From an uncultured Paraglaciecola sp. (GTDB lineage Bacteria; Pseudomonadota; Gammaproteobacteria; Enterobacterales; Alteromonadaceae): a stretch of DNA of 51,966 nucleotides. This document shows positions 1-9,344 of this stretch, in pieces. Position numbers and translations under genes: made by a program. The DNA is taken from the NCBI RefSeq assembly GCF_937123705.1, contig NZ_CAKZKO010000210.1:1-51966 (forward strand), given 5' to 3'. Within the stretch, counting starts at the first letter, position 1. Each line of letters starts with the position of its first letter. The notes beneath the pieces are model-generated. The model had not been told where the DNA came from. It made no database searches and worked only from the letters and a program-made list of their open reading frames with translations.

Positions 1-183
1 TTTGATGTTGCATTGCGTCGTTTTAAACGTTCATGTGAAAAAGCAGGTGTACTTTCTGAAGTTCGTCGTCGCGAATTTTTTGAAAAACCTACTTGGGAAC
101 GTAAGCGTAAGAAAGCTGCCGCTAAGAAACGTCTTTTGAAGAAGTTATCTCGCGAAAACGCTCGTCGCATCAGATTGTACTAA
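1..183 (+). CDS. rpsU: 30S ribosomal protein S21 (5' truncated by window edge)
   Basis: The frame is open from base 1 to a TAA at 181-183 and gives the last 60 residues of S21. The visible part shows the family's RRFKR start region and its very basic C-terminal half (KRKKAAAKKR, ending RRIRLY). S21 binds the small ribosomal subunit near the anti-Shine-Dalgarno end of 16S rRNA and helps initiation. Only about ten N-terminal residues are missing. It heads the classical rpsU-dnaG-rpoD macromolecular-synthesis cluster, here with yqeY between rpsU and dnaG. The promoter lies outside the window. Confidence 0.96.
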   Translation, partial: FDVALRRFKRSCEKAGVLSEVRRREFFEKPTWERKRKKAAAKKRLLKKLSRENARRIRLY

Positions 184-280
184 GTCTCTTCTGAAACGCG
201 TTATTGGTTATTAAGTTAACTATGACGCGTTTTATGTTGTTTTATCACCTGTCCTTTTTCCGTTTTCATTGAGTCATTCC

Positions 281-742
281 ATGTCTTTATTAGATGATTT
301 AAAAAATGCCCAAAAAGAAGCAATGCGAGCCAAAGACAAAGTCCGTCTTGGTACTATTCGTATGGCCTTGGCTGCTGTAAAGCAGCATGAAATCGATGGT
401 CGTCTTGATCCCAACTACGTTGAGCTTAACGATGATGGGGTCCTTGCCATTTTAATTAAGATGGTAAAACAACGCAAAGATGCTGCCAGTCAATATGAGA
501 CCGCAGGTCGTCAAGATTTACTTGATATTGAACTTGCTGAAATTGATATTTTGCACGACTTCCTACCTAAAGCTCTAAGCGAAGATGAGCTAGATGCTTT
601 GATTGAACAGGCAATGGCCGAATCAGGCGCCGCTGGAATGCAGGATATGGGCAAGGTGATGGGCTGGCTTAAACCTAAGGTTCAAGGCCGTGCCGATATG
701 GGGCAGTTAAGTGGCAAAATAAAAGCCAAACTTAACGCCTAG
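281..742 (+). CDS. yqeY: GatB/YqeY domain protein
   Basis: A 153-residue protein of the YqeY family, related to the tail domain of the GatB subunit of the tRNA-dependent amidotransferase; its own role is not well defined. The N-terminal MSLLDDLKNAQKEAMRAKDK and the RQDLLDIELAEIDIL segment are typical of the family. I chose ATG 281 over an in-frame TTG at 269 because the conserved N-terminus begins at MSLLDD. The ribosome binding site is weak. It sits 97 bp after rpsU and before dnaG, the common position in gammaproteobacteria, and is followed by a clear terminator, so dnaG is probably transcribed from its own promoter as well. Confidence 0.93.
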   Translation: MSLLDDLKNAQKEAMRAKDKVRLGTIRMALAAVKQHEIDGRLDPNYVELNDDGVLAILIKMVKQRKDAASQYETAGRQDLLDIELAEIDILHDFLPKALSEDELDALIEQAMAESGAAGMQDMGKVMGWLKPKVQGRADMGQLSGKIKAKLNA

Positions 743-770
743 TATAAAGCGACACAAGGCTCCATTTATA

Positions 771-800
771 AAAACCGCAATGATTGCGGTTTTTTTGTTT
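771..800 (+). terminator. Rho-independent terminator after yqeY
   Basis: A 10-bp stem (771-780 with 784-793) closed by a three-base loop, with the right arm running into a T-rich stretch. It separates rpsU-yqeY from dnaG. Confidence 0.88.
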
Positions 801-832
801 ATTACCTCTCAGTTTTTAAAACTCTGTGGCAT

Positions 833-838
833 TATACT
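833..838 (+). promoter_or_regulatory. Possible -10 element for dnaG
   Basis: TATACT at 833-838 lies about 85 bp upstream of the dnaG start and just after the yqeY terminator. No good -35 hexamer is visible 16-18 bp upstream, so the call is tentative. The inverted repeat at 839-882 begins right after it. Confidence 0.4.
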
Positions 839-882
839 AAACCACATAAATAAGTGACCAGTCAGCGAGATTTATGTGGTTT
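839..882. repeat. 12-bp perfect inverted repeat in dnaG leader
   Basis: AAACCACATAAA at 839-850 is the exact reverse complement of 871-882, with a 20-base spacer. It overlaps the expected transcription start and leader of dnaG. It could be an operator or an mRNA hairpin; there is no T run after it, so it is unlikely to be a terminator. Confidence 0.7.
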
Positions 883-922
883 GGTATTATATTTAGCTAA
901 TTTGTGAAATAAGAAGGTAACA

Positions 923-2689
923 ATGTCTGGTCGTATCCCCCGCGAATTTATTGATGACATTATTGCTCGTACCGACATTGTTGAGTTGATTGACAGCCGA
1001 GTACAACTTAAAAAAGCGGGTCGTAATCATCAAGCCTGCTGCCCTTTTCATAACGAAAAAAGCCCTTCTTTCACTGTTAGCCAAGACAAGCAGTTTTACC
1101 ATTGTTTTGGATGCGGCGCCCACGGCAATGTTATTTCATTTTTAATGGAATTTGATAGATTAGAGTTTCCGGAAGCTATCGAAGAATTAGCGCAATATCA
1201 CAGTATTGAAGTACCAAGAGAAAAAGGCGGCACCCCAGCCCCATCGGCCGAACAAAAACAACAAAAAGAAAGCGATTACGCCTTAATGGAAAAAATCGCC
1301 AAGTATTTTTCAAAACAACTCAGAGTTCACCCAGAAAAAGACAAGGCAGTCAGTTACCTAAAGAACCGTGGCCTAAGTGGCGAAATTGTTAAAGCCTTTG
1401 ACATGGGTTACGCCCCGCCCGAATGGGATTCTGTGCTAAAAACCTTTGGTATAAGCCCCATTTATCAAGAGCAGTTGCTCGACTTAAAACTTATTACCGA
1501 GAATGACAACAGACGCCGTTTCGACTTTTTTCGCGACCGGATCATGTTTCCTATTCGTGATAAACGTGGCCGTGTCATTGGCTTTGGCGGCAGGGTACTA
1601 GAAGATGGCGGCCCAAAATATCTGAACTCCCCCGAAACCCGCATCTTTCATAAGGGCCATGAGCTCTATGGTTTCTATCAAGCTAAGCAAGCCCATAGAA
1701 ATTTAGCCCGCGTGATGATTGTCGAAGGTTATATGGATGTGGTGGCGCTCGGACAATTTGGTATTGATTATGCGGTGGCATCCCTTGGCACAGCTACTAC
1801 ACCAGAACATATTCAGATGTTATTCCGTGCAACCAGTGAAGTGGTTTGTTGTTACGATGGTGATCGCGCCGGTAAAGAGGCCGCATGGCGCGCTTTAGAA
1901 AACGCCCTGCCTTATCTAAAAGATGGGGTAGAAATGAAGTTTTTGTTTTTACCTGATGGTGAAGATCCCGACACTCTAGTACGTAAAATTGGCAAAGAAA
2001 GTTTCGAACATAAATTAATTCAAGATGCGGTACCTTTATCTAAGTTCTTTTTTGATAATCTATTGCAACGACATCACATTAACAGCAATGAAGGCAAGGC
2101 GGCATTAAAAACCCAAGCCATGCCACTGATTGAACAAATAATTGGCGACAATATTCGAGAAACACTGTTATCTGATCTCAGCAACTTCATGGGCGACCAA
2201 AACAAGCATAAATACGAACGAGATGTAGCCCAAGCCAATCTTAGAAAAACGCCTAAAAAGCTGGACTTTAACACCCCTAACAAAAGCACCATATCACCTA
2301 TTAGGATGATGATACGATTACTATTAGACGATCCGAGTTTAGCCACGCAGTGTCCAGCCGCTAACCCATCTCCTTTAGCGGGTATAGATATGCCCGGTAT
2401 CAAGATGTTAATAGAACTTTATCAATTTTGCTTTAGCAAACCTCAAGCGAATACAGCACAAGTGTTAGAACATTTTCGCCATCACCCACAAAGTGCTCAA
2501 CTGGCCAAATTAATGATGTGGGAATACGCAGAGCACAATCAGGCAGAAGTATTTTCAGATAGCTTTACCAAGTTGCTTGATTGGCATTTACAAAGTCGTA
2601 TGGACGAGTTGTTTTCTAAGTCTCGCGTAAGCAAATTAAGTGATGCAGAAAAACAAGAGCTAAATCTTCTCGTAAAAGAACAAAGATAG
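923..2689 (+). CDS. dnaG: DNA primase DnaG
   Basis: A 588-residue primase, close to the usual length of about 580. It makes the RNA primers for lagging-strand and origin replication and binds the DnaB helicase. The N-terminal zinc-binding domain shows CCPFHNEKSPSF and then HCFGCGAHGN (Cys, His, Cys, Cys ligands, residues about 40-65). The TOPRIM core has the EGYMDV motif near residue 268 and the YDGDRAGKEAA motif near 310. The C-terminal third is the more variable helicase-binding region. The start follows the good ribosome binding site AAGAAGG and ends about 190 bp before rpoD. Confidence 0.98.
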   Translation: MSGRIPREFIDDIIARTDIVELIDSRVQLKKAGRNHQACCPFHNEKSPSFTVSQDKQFYHCFGCGAHGNVISFLMEFDRLEFPEAIEELAQYHSIEVPREKGGTPAPSAEQKQQKESDYALMEKIAKYFSKQLRVHPEKDKAVSYLKNRGLSGEIVKAFDMGYAPPEWDSVLKTFGISPIYQEQLLDLKLITENDNRRRFDFFRDRIMFPIRDKRGRVIGFGGRVLEDGGPKYLNSPETRIFHKGHELYGFYQAKQAHRNLARVMIVEGYMDVVALGQFGIDYAVASLGTATTPEHIQMLFRATSEVVCCYDGDRAGKEAAWRALENALPYLKDGVEMKFLFLPDGEDPDTLVRKIGKESFEHKLIQDAVPLSKFFFDNLLQRHHINSNEGKAALKTQAMPLIEQIIGDNIRETLLSDLSNFMGDQNKHKYERDVAQANLRKTPKKLDFNTPNKSTISPIRMMIRLLLDDPSLATQCPAANPSPLAGIDMPGIKMLIELYQFCFSKPQANTAQVLEHFRHHPQSAQLAKLMMWEYAEHNQAEVFSDSFTKLLDWHLQSRMDELFSKSRVSKLSDAEKQELNLLVKEQR

Positions 2690-2741
2690 CCTTGTAAAAG
2701 AACAAAAATGACCCAACATCTAGCCCTACACCTAGTGAGTC

Positions 2742-2750
2742 TGCTATACT
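2742..2750 (+). promoter_or_regulatory. Possible extended -10 promoter for rpoD
   Basis: TGCTATACT at 2742-2750 is an extended -10 (TGn plus TATACT) in the dnaG-rpoD gap. No clear -35 is needed for this class and none is seen. It would give a leader of about 120 bases before the chosen rpoD start. Confidence 0.5.
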
Positions 2751-2875
2751 GGCTAATTCGCTAAGCCCGCAGTAAATTCAAGTAACTTACTGGGTAAATA
2801 AAGCAGTTACAGCGTAAATCCTTTCTAGTGAGGGGTTTTGATGAATATTCAACTAATTCGAGAAGCGTAAGTTAT

Positions 2876-4705
2876 ATGGTGCAAAGCAAGCAGTCGCAGA
2901 TAAAACTCCTCATTGCTAAAGGTAAAGAACAAGGCTACTTAACCTTCGCGGAAGTAAACGACCATCTTCCTCAGGATATTGTCGATTCAGATCAAATGGA
3001 AGACATTATCCGCATGATCAACGACATGGGTATCAAAGTATTTGAAAGAGCGCCTGATAAAGACGAACTTTTGATGCAAGAAAGTGATACTGACGAAGAA
3101 GCCGCTGAAGCCGCAGCCGCCGCCCTTGCTACAGTAGAAAGTGAAATTGGTCGCACAACCGACCCAGTGCGTATGTATATGCGTGAAATGGGAACAGTTG
3201 AACTTCTCACCCGTGAAGGCGAAATAGTCATCGCTAAACGTATCGAAGAAGGCATCAATCAGGTTCAATGCTCCGTTGCTGAATACCCTGAAGCTATTAC
3301 CCACTTGCTTGACCAATGGGATATGTTCGAGGCAGAAGAAATTCGCCTGAGCGATATTATTATCGGCTTTGTTGATCCCAACGAACAAGACGTAGCACCT
3401 ACTGCTACCCATGTTGGTTCTGAATTATCCAAAGAAGAAATGGAAGAAGCTGACGGCGAAGATGATGACGAAGACGAGGAAGAAGAAGATACAGGGCCCG
3501 ATCCTGAACTTGCTCGCGAAAAATTCACCGCACTGCGTATTCAATACGAAAAAGCCCGTGATGTTATCGATGCAAAGGGTCGTTCACATAAGGAAGCCCG
3601 CAAAGAAATTAATGAGCTAAGCGAAGTTTTTAAAGAATTCAGGCTCACTCCGAAGCAATTCGATCGCATGGTTAAAAACATGCGTAGTATGATGAACCGT
3701 ATTCGAGTACAAGAGCGCATAGTGATGAAACACTGTGTTATCTCTGCAAAAATGCCTAAGAAAGACTTTATTAAAGCTTTTGCTGGCAACGAAACCTCTA
3801 CCGAATGGTTATTTAAAATCCTCGACTCTGCATTACCTTATGCAGAAGCGATGCGTGAACATCAAGAAGAGCTTGAACGCGCCATCAGCAAAATGAATGC
3901 GGTTGAAGATGAGACTGGATTGATTATTGCGGATATCAAAGATATCAACCGCCGCATGTCCATTGGTGAAGCCAAAGCCCGCCGTGCCAAAAAAGAAATG
4001 GTGGAAGCCAACTTACGTTTGGTTATATCAATTGCGAAAAAATACACTAACCGTGGATTGCAGTTCTTGGATCTGATTCAAGAAGGTAATATCGGTTTGA
4101 TGAAAGCGGTAGATAAATTTGAATACCGTCGTGGTTATAAGTTCTCTACCTATGCCACTTGGTGGATACGTCAGGCTATTACGCGCTCGATTGCAGATCA
4201 GGCCCGTACTATCCGTATTCCAGTGCATATGATTGAAACCATTAACAAGTTAAATCGTATCTCACGTCAAATGCTACAAGAAATGGGCCGCGAACCTTCG
4301 CCTGAAGAATTGTCTGAGCGCATGCTCATGCCTGAAGACAAAATTCGTAAGGTATTAAAAATCGCCAAAGAGCCAATTTCAATGGAAACCCCAATCGGTG
4401 ATGACGAAGATTCGCACTTAGGTGATTTTATCGAAGACAGCACTATTACTCAGCCTTTGGATTCGGCGACAGGTGGCAGCTTAAAAGATGCCACTCAAGA
4501 AGTCTTAGCAGGGTTGACGGCTCGTGAAGCCAAAGTCCTAAGAATGCGATTTGGTATCGATATGAACACCGACCATACCCTCGAAGAGGTGGGTAAGCAG
4601 TTTGATGTAACCCGCGAGCGTATTCGTCAAATAGAAGCAAAAGCGTTGCGCAAGTTGCGTCACCCAAGCCGCTCAGAACAACTTAAGAGTTTCCTAGACG
4701 AGTAA
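2876..4705 (+). CDS. rpoD: RNA polymerase primary sigma factor RpoD (sigma-70)
   Basis: The housekeeping sigma factor, 609 residues from ATG 2876. An upstream in-frame GTG at 2828 would add 16 residues, but family alignment begins at the SQIKLLIAKGKEQGYLT segment, so 2876 is preferred. Region 1.2 contains DPVRMYMREMGTVELL. A very acidic stretch (about residues 195-212) lies in the non-conserved region. Regions 2.3-2.4 show YATWWIRQAITRSIADQ, and region 4.2 the helix-turn-helix ending RIRQIEAKALRKLRHP. It closes the rpsU-dnaG-rpoD cluster and is followed by a terminator. Confidence 0.98.
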   Translation: MVQSKQSQIKLLIAKGKEQGYLTFAEVNDHLPQDIVDSDQMEDIIRMINDMGIKVFERAPDKDELLMQESDTDEEAAEAAAAALATVESEIGRTTDPVRMYMREMGTVELLTREGEIVIAKRIEEGINQVQCSVAEYPEAITHLLDQWDMFEAEEIRLSDIIIGFVDPNEQDVAPTATHVGSELSKEEMEEADGEDDDEDEEEEDTGPDPELAREKFTALRIQYEKARDVIDAKGRSHKEARKEINELSEVFKEFRLTPKQFDRMVKNMRSMMNRIRVQERIVMKHCVISAKMPKKDFIKAFAGNETSTEWLFKILDSALPYAEAMREHQEELERAISKMNAVEDETGLIIADIKDINRRMSIGEAKARRAKKEMVEANLRLVISIAKKYTNRGLQFLDLIQEGNIGLMKAVDKFEYRRGYKFSTYATWWIRQAITRSIADQARTIRIPVHMIETINKLNRISRQMLQEMGREPSPEELSERMLMPEDKIRKVLKIAKEPISMETPIGDDEDSHLGDFIEDSTITQPLDSATGGSLKDATQEVLAGLTAREAKVLRMRFGIDMNTDHTLEEVGKQFDVTRERIRQIEAKALRKLRHPSRSEQLKSFLDE

Positions 4706-4730
4706 TCCGAACCTCAAGTTAAGTACAGCA

Positions 4731-4765
4731 AAAGCCCCGATAATATAGATTACTGGGGCTTTTTT
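4731..4765 (+). terminator. Rho-independent terminator after rpoD
   Basis: AAAGCCCC (4731-4738) pairs with GGGGCTTT (4755-4762), loop of 16 bases, followed by further T residues. It is 26 bp after the rpoD stop. Confidence 0.88.
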
Positions 4766-4806
4766 ATGTATGCGATTCCATTGGCTTTAGTTTGGTTACC
4801 AAGATC

Positions 4807-4920
4807 GTCCTTCCCGAATGCTGTTATCGGGAACCCAGTGACTTTGTGTTGGTGTGACGTACAACCAAATTGGCTTAAAGCAACGGCAAAGTCGCTGGGT
4901 CCATGCATGCACGAGTACGA
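4807..4920. repeat. Intergenic palindromic repeat, copy A
   Basis: The unit begins with a small hairpin (TTCCCGA at 4811-4817 with TCGGGAA at 4827-4833, nine-base loop). This runs into a larger imperfect hairpin, whose left arm CCCAGTGACTTTG (4834-4846) pairs with CAAAGTCGCTGGG (4887-4899). Copy B repeats it 138 bp downstream with no gaps and about seven differences in the 96-base core. It lies between the convergent rpoD and RND permease genes. The apparent long frames in this stretch are produced by the repeat and look non-coding. Confidence 0.85.
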
Positions 4921-4944
4921 CCTACACCCATGAAAACAACTAAG

Positions 4945-5058
4945 GTCATTCCCGAATGCAGTTATCGGGAACCCAGTGACTTTGTGTTGGTGTGACGTGC
5001 AACCAAATTGATTTGAAGCAACAGCAAAGTCGCTGGGTCCCCACATATGCGAGGACGA
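4945..5058. repeat. Intergenic palindromic repeat, copy B
   Basis: Direct repeat of copy A with the same two-hairpin layout: small hairpin 4949-4971, large-arm pair about 4972-4984 and 5025-5037. Similarity continues past the core to about 5058. Related but more diverged units lie at 11881-12050 and 46632-46656. Confidence 0.85.
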
Positions 5059-5093
5059 CGTTAGTCATCTGTAGGACACGGTTACTTCTTTGT

Positions 5094-8000
5094 TTAATTT
5101 TCACCTTTGCGATAAGGGATTTCTGCGGCAAGGGCTGTTATTTGATTGGCGCGTTTATTAGGTGATCCTGTATGCCGTGCTAACAAGTAGTAGGCGGTTG
5201 GTACAATATATAGAGTAAGAAAAGCCGATACTGTTACACCGGCAAAAATCACCATACCAATAACAGTGCGACTCTCAGCCCCAGCTCCCGTTGCTAGTAC
5301 CAGTGGCAGGGAACTAAAAATGGTGGTAAATCCTGTCATTACTATGGGTCGTAGTCTTTGAGTCGCAGCTTTACGTAGGGCTTCTTCAAACTCTATACCG
5401 GCATCCCGTAATTGATTGGCAAACTCAACAATTAAGATACCATTTTTAGCGGCTAAACCAATTAACATCACTAAGCCAATCTGACTGTATATGTTCAAGG
5501 TCATATCTGAAAAGTACAGACCAATAAAGGCGCCTACTAAGGCTAAGGGAACCGTTAGCATTATCACTAGGGGATGGATCCAATTTTCAAATTGTGCCGC
5601 TAATATCAAATAGGTGACGGCCAAAGCCAAGGCGAAAATAAACAAGATTGAACTACCAGACTCCTGATAAAGCTGTGATTGACCTTTATAATCAATCGCG
5701 ACTTCTTCGGGTAACTCGGTATCCACTATATGACGAAGATAAGCTAATGCTTCTCCCACAGTGTAACCATCGGCTAGATTGGCACTGATTGTTATACTGC
5801 GCATTCTGTTGTAGCGGTTGAGCCTTGAAGATGTGGCATTTTCACTCACGCTTAATAAATTGTCTAAAGGGATCAACTGATTAGATTGTGAGGAACGTAC
5901 ATAAATATTCTCAATGCTTGAAGGGCTGCGATAGTCTTCTGCTCTTCCTTCCATGATCACATCATATTCTTGCCCCTTATCGAGAAAAGTAGAGACCCTT
6001 CTTTGCCCCAACATGGTTTCAAGGGTTCGACCTATATCGCGAATTGACACCCCTAAATCTGCAGCTCGGTTTTTATCTATATTGACTAACAATTGCGGCC
6101 AGGTCTCTTTATAGTCAGAATCAATGCGCATTAAGTTTGAGTTTTCTCTGGCTTTAGCAAGCACTATGTCTCGCCATTTTACTAACTCTTCATAGGTATT
6201 ACCCTGCAACACAAATTGCACCGGTCGGCCTAACCCACGCCCACCAATACCGCTACGCATAATGGCAAAGGCTTTAACATCGGGAATATCAGCTAACTTG
6301 TCGCTAATTTCATCCATCAAATCAAAGGTTGACCCTTGTTTATCAGGGCCGATAGGCGTACTGACTATGGCTATGCCAGCACTACCTCCAAAACCTGGAG
6401 TACGTACTATTATCCGTTCCGCTTCGCCCGATTTTGCGTAGGGTAACAATATACTTTCTATTTTTTTCAAATGAGCAGCATTTCTCTCAAAACTCGATCC
6501 TTCTGCACTTTGCACGCTAATAAAAAAGTTACCTCTGTCTTCTTTAGGTACAAACTCACTGGGAATAATTTGTACCAATTGAATCAAGGCGACTATGCTT
6601 CCAACCACTAACAATCCCATCAACACAGGTTGATGCAAGGTGGTGCCAAGACCATTAAAGTAACTTTTTTCAATCTTTTTAAACTTAGTGTCTACCCAAT
6701 GTGCAAACCCTGTTGGTTGAGCACGCTTTTTTAATAACTTAGAACACATCATGGGCGACAATGTTAAGGCGGTCACACTTGAAAACGCCACAGCTGCTGC
6801 AATGGCCAACGCAAATTCCGTAAACAAGCGACCAATATTTCCTTGTAAAAAGACCAAAGGAACAAAAACCGCAATTAACACTAAGGTGGTGGCGATGACT
6901 GCAAAGCCAACTTCTCTTGCCCCTCTGTAGGCTGCCAAAATGGGAGGTTCACCCATTTCTATGCGCCTAGAAATATTTTCTAGTACCACTATGGCGTCGT
7001 CTACCACTAAGCCAATTGATAAAACTAAGGCTAATAAAGTAAGTAGGTTTATAGAAAAACCCAATGCATTCATTACAATAAAAGCTGAAACCAAGGACAC
7101 TGGCACAGTCACTGCGGGGATCAACGTCGCACGAATATTGCCTAAAAACACATATATAACTAACACCACCATCAATATTGCGATCGCTAAAGTTTCATAA
7201 ACTTCATTGATTGATGCTTCAATAAACACCGACGAATCGTAACTTGGCACAATAAAAATATTATCAGGAAGGGTCTGTTCAATACGTGTGATAGCAGCCT
7301 TTGCGGCTCTTGCAACTTCCAAGGTATTGGCTTTGGATTGTTTTACAATACCTAAACCAATCATGTTTACCCCGCCGCCTCGGAACTCTGTTTCATCATC
7401 CTCAGCACCTAGCTCAACACGCGCCACTTCTTTTAATTTAATTAAATAGCCATCGGCACTGACTTTGATGGTGAGGTTACCAAAGTCTTCAGGACTGAGA
7501 AAACTGCGCGCCACTCTCACCTCAAAATCGCGGTCGACTGACTCCACTTCTCCGGCAGGTAACTCAACATTTTCAGAGCGTATGATGTTCTCAATATCGG
7601 TCACAGTGATTTCTCTGGCAGCCATGGCATTTCTATCTAGCCATACTTTCATGGCGTAACTGCGTCCGCCTCCTAAACGAACCCTAGCCACCCCTTCTGC
7701 AACAGATAAGCGGTCCACAACAAATCTATCGGCATAATCGGTTAGCTCCATCACTGAAAGGTTGTCACTACGCAGGTTATACCAAACAATAACGTCTTCA
7801 TCAGAGCTGGATTTAGACACCTCCGGAGGCTCTGCTTGATCGGGCAGATTGTTGAGCACTCTACTTACCCTTTCTCGCACATCATTAGATGCGGCATCTA
7901 TGTCTCTGGATAAATCAAATTCAACACTTATAGAAGAGCGGCCATTACGACTACTCGATTCAATGTTTTTAATGCCTTCAATGCCACTTATACGCTCTTC

Positions 8001-8201
8001 AATTAATTGCGTAATACGGGTTTCAATAATAGAAGCTGAAGCACCAGGATAATTGGTATTAATGGAAACAATAGGTGGATCAATATCTGGATATTCACGT
8101 AATGACAACAAACTGATGGAAACAACACCAAAAACTACCAATAGCAAATTAACAACAGAAGCAAAAACCGGTCGTTTGACCGCTAAATCAGATAGGATCA
8201 T
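5094..8201 (-). CDS. RND efflux transporter permease (HAE1 family)
   Basis: A 1035-residue inner-membrane permease of the hydrophobe/amphiphile efflux-1 type, the usual length for AcrB-like pumps. It has the N-terminal membrane anchor (residues about 12-32), a first periplasmic loop starting YPDIDPP, then a membrane block. There the proton-relay pair D401-D402 lies in GLVVDDAIVVLENI. A second large periplasmic domain and a second membrane block follow, including LMLIGLAAKNGILIVEFAN. It uses the proton gradient to expel small molecules, working with the adaptor encoded just upstream in the same operon (three-base gap). No TolC-type outer-membrane gene is nearby, so a shared TolC is probably used. 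Substrate cannot be told from sequence. Confidence 0.95.
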   Translation of the reverse strand: MILSDLAVKRPVFASVVNLLLVVFGVVSISLLSLREYPDIDPPIVSINTNYPGASASIIETRITQLIEERISGIEGIKNIESSSRNGRSSISVEFDLSRDIDAASNDVRERVSRVLNNLPDQAEPPEVSKSSSDEDVIVWYNLRSDNLSVMELTDYADRFVVDRLSVAEGVARVRLGGGRSYAMKVWLDRNAMAAREITVTDIENIIRSENVELPAGEVESVDRDFEVRVARSFLSPEDFGNLTIKVSADGYLIKLKEVARVELGAEDDETEFRGGGVNMIGLGIVKQSKANTLEVARAAKAAITRIEQTLPDNIFIVPSYDSSVFIEASINEVYETLAIAILMVVLVIYVFLGNIRATLIPAVTVPVSLVSAFIVMNALGFSINLLTLLALVLSIGLVVDDAIVVLENISRRIEMGEPPILAAYRGAREVGFAVIATTLVLIAVFVPLVFLQGNIGRLFTEFALAIAAAVAFSSVTALTLSPMMCSKLLKKRAQPTGFAHWVDTKFKKIEKSYFNGLGTTLHQPVLMGLLVVGSIVALIQLVQIIPSEFVPKEDRGNFFISVQSAEGSSFERNAAHLKKIESILLPYAKSGEAERIIVRTPGFGGSAGIAIVSTPIGPDKQGSTFDLMDEISDKLADIPDVKAFAIMRSGIGGRGLGRPVQFVLQGNTYEELVKWRDIVLAKARENSNLMRIDSDYKETWPQLLVNIDKNRAADLGVSIRDIGRTLETMLGQRRVSTFLDKGQEYDVIMEGRAEDYRSPSSIENIYVRSSQSNQLIPLDNLLSVSENATSSRLNRYNRMRSITISANLADGYTVGEALAYLRHIVDTELPEEVAIDYKGQSQLYQESGSSILFIFALALAVTYLILAAQFENWIHPLVIMLTVPLALVGAFIGLYFSDMTLNIYSQIGLVMLIGLAAKNGILIVEFANQLRDAGIEFEEALRKAATQRLRPIVMTGFTTIFSSLPLVLATGAGAESRTVIGMVIFAGVTVSAFLTLYIVPTAYYLLARHTGSPNKRANQITALAAEIPYRKGEN

Positions 8202-8204
8202 AGA

Positions 8205-9269
8205 TTACTCCCCTACCCCATCAGCCTTGAGAACCTTAACTTTTGAGCCATCCAATAATTTTAACGCTCCCTCAACTACTACTAATTCACCTATATCTAA
8301 ACCCGATACAATTTGCACTTTGCCAGGTTTACGCTGACCTACCTGTACTTGTTTTTTAGATGCCTTGCCATCTTTCACAACATACACATAATGTTTATCT
8401 TCGATAGGCACTAAGCTTGCTTCAGGCAGTACTATTGTTGTTAATAAGCGCTTCTGTAAATTAACTTGTAACAACATACCTGGGCGTAATTTGAAGTCTT
8501 GATTGTTAATATTGGCTCGAATTTGAATTGCTCGAGTATTGGGATCAACCCGTGAACCTATGCTCACTATCTGACCTTCAAAGGTTTTATCTGGATAAGC
8601 TATAGAAGTTGCACGAATGTTTTGACCTATAGCCACACTCGGTAAATGCACCTCGGCAATATTAAAGTCAACCTTGATAATAGATAGGTCATCTAAGGTG
8701 GTAATCGCATCTCCAGGCCTGACTAAGGCACCTACACTGACTTGACGCAGTCCCAGCAAACCATCAAACGGCGCTCGTACCTTAAGGGCTAACATCTGTG
8801 TTTTTAAAACATTCATTTCAGCTTTCAAAGCGTTTACTTTCGCTTGCTGCTCGTCTAACAATTGTTCTGAGGTGACATTATTTTTAGCTAGGTTAAACAC
8901 ACGTTTCAATTGGCGGTTTGCTTCTTGTAGATCTACATCTAAGGCAGCCAAACGGGCTTTTTCTTCTAAATCGATTAGCGTCAATAACACTTGTCCTGCT
9001 TTGACCCTATCACCGTCTTTAAAGTGAATTTTTTGGACAATATCTGAAGTTTGCGTGGTTATCACCACAGATTCATTTGCTTTGCCTGTGCCTAATGCTT
9101 CTACCAAGACCTCAAACTCAGACTCATCAGTGTGGTAAACCTTTACATTGGTAGCATTATGTTGCTTAACCTGTTCTTGCTCTTCTTTTGGCATGTACAA
9201 ATACACCACTAGCCCAATACACAACATAACTGCAATTAGCAGAGGAGAAAATTTTAATCCTTTGGACAT
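8205..9269 (-). CDS. RND efflux periplasmic adaptor (membrane fusion protein)
   Basis: A 354-residue adaptor, first gene of the pump operon. An N-terminal membrane anchor (residues about 8-26) is followed by the first lipoyl half, a short coiled-coil hairpin rich in Ala, Leu, Gln and Lys (about 105-165), and the second lipoyl half with APFDGLLGLRQVSVGALVRPGD. The beta-barrel and membrane-proximal domains follow (DPNTRAIQIRA, RPGMLLQV). It bridges the permease to an outer-membrane channel. The ATG at 9269 faces the divergent gene at 9345; the 75-bp gap must hold both promoters. No regulator gene is adjacent. Confidence 0.94.
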   Translation of the reverse strand: MSKGLKFSPLLIAVMLCIGLVVYLYMPKEEQEQVKQHNATNVKVYHTDESEFEVLVEALGTGKANESVVITTQTSDIVQKIHFKDGDRVKAGQVLLTLIDLEEKARLAALDVDLQEANRQLKRVFNLAKNNVTSEQLLDEQQAKVNALKAEMNVLKTQMLALKVRAPFDGLLGLRQVSVGALVRPGDAITTLDDLSIIKVDFNIAEVHLPSVAIGQNIRATSIAYPDKTFEGQIVSIGSRVDPNTRAIQIRANINNQDFKLRPGMLLQVNLQKRLLTTIVLPEASLVPIEDKHYVYVVKDGKASKKQVQVGQRKPGKVQIVSGLDIGELVVVEGALKLLDGSKVKVLKADGVGE

Positions 9270-9344
9270 GAGATAACCTATTTAAATCTAGTTTTGAATA
9301 AGGACAATGCAGCAAAAAATAACCAGCTGTCATTACAATTAATT

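Noticed and set aside
3265..3528. Ser-rich antisense frame inside rpoD
   Set aside because: Reverse of the acidic DDE-rich stretch of sigma-70; a composition artefact.
4807..5058. CRISPR array
   Set aside because: Only two long units of about 114 bp with internal palindromes and one short spacer; no cas genes.
4750..5131. Overlapping minus-strand frames of 98 and 61 codons across the repeat pair
   Set aside because: They come from the direct repeats (the same peptide twice), have no ribosome binding site and overlap hairpins and the rpoD terminator.
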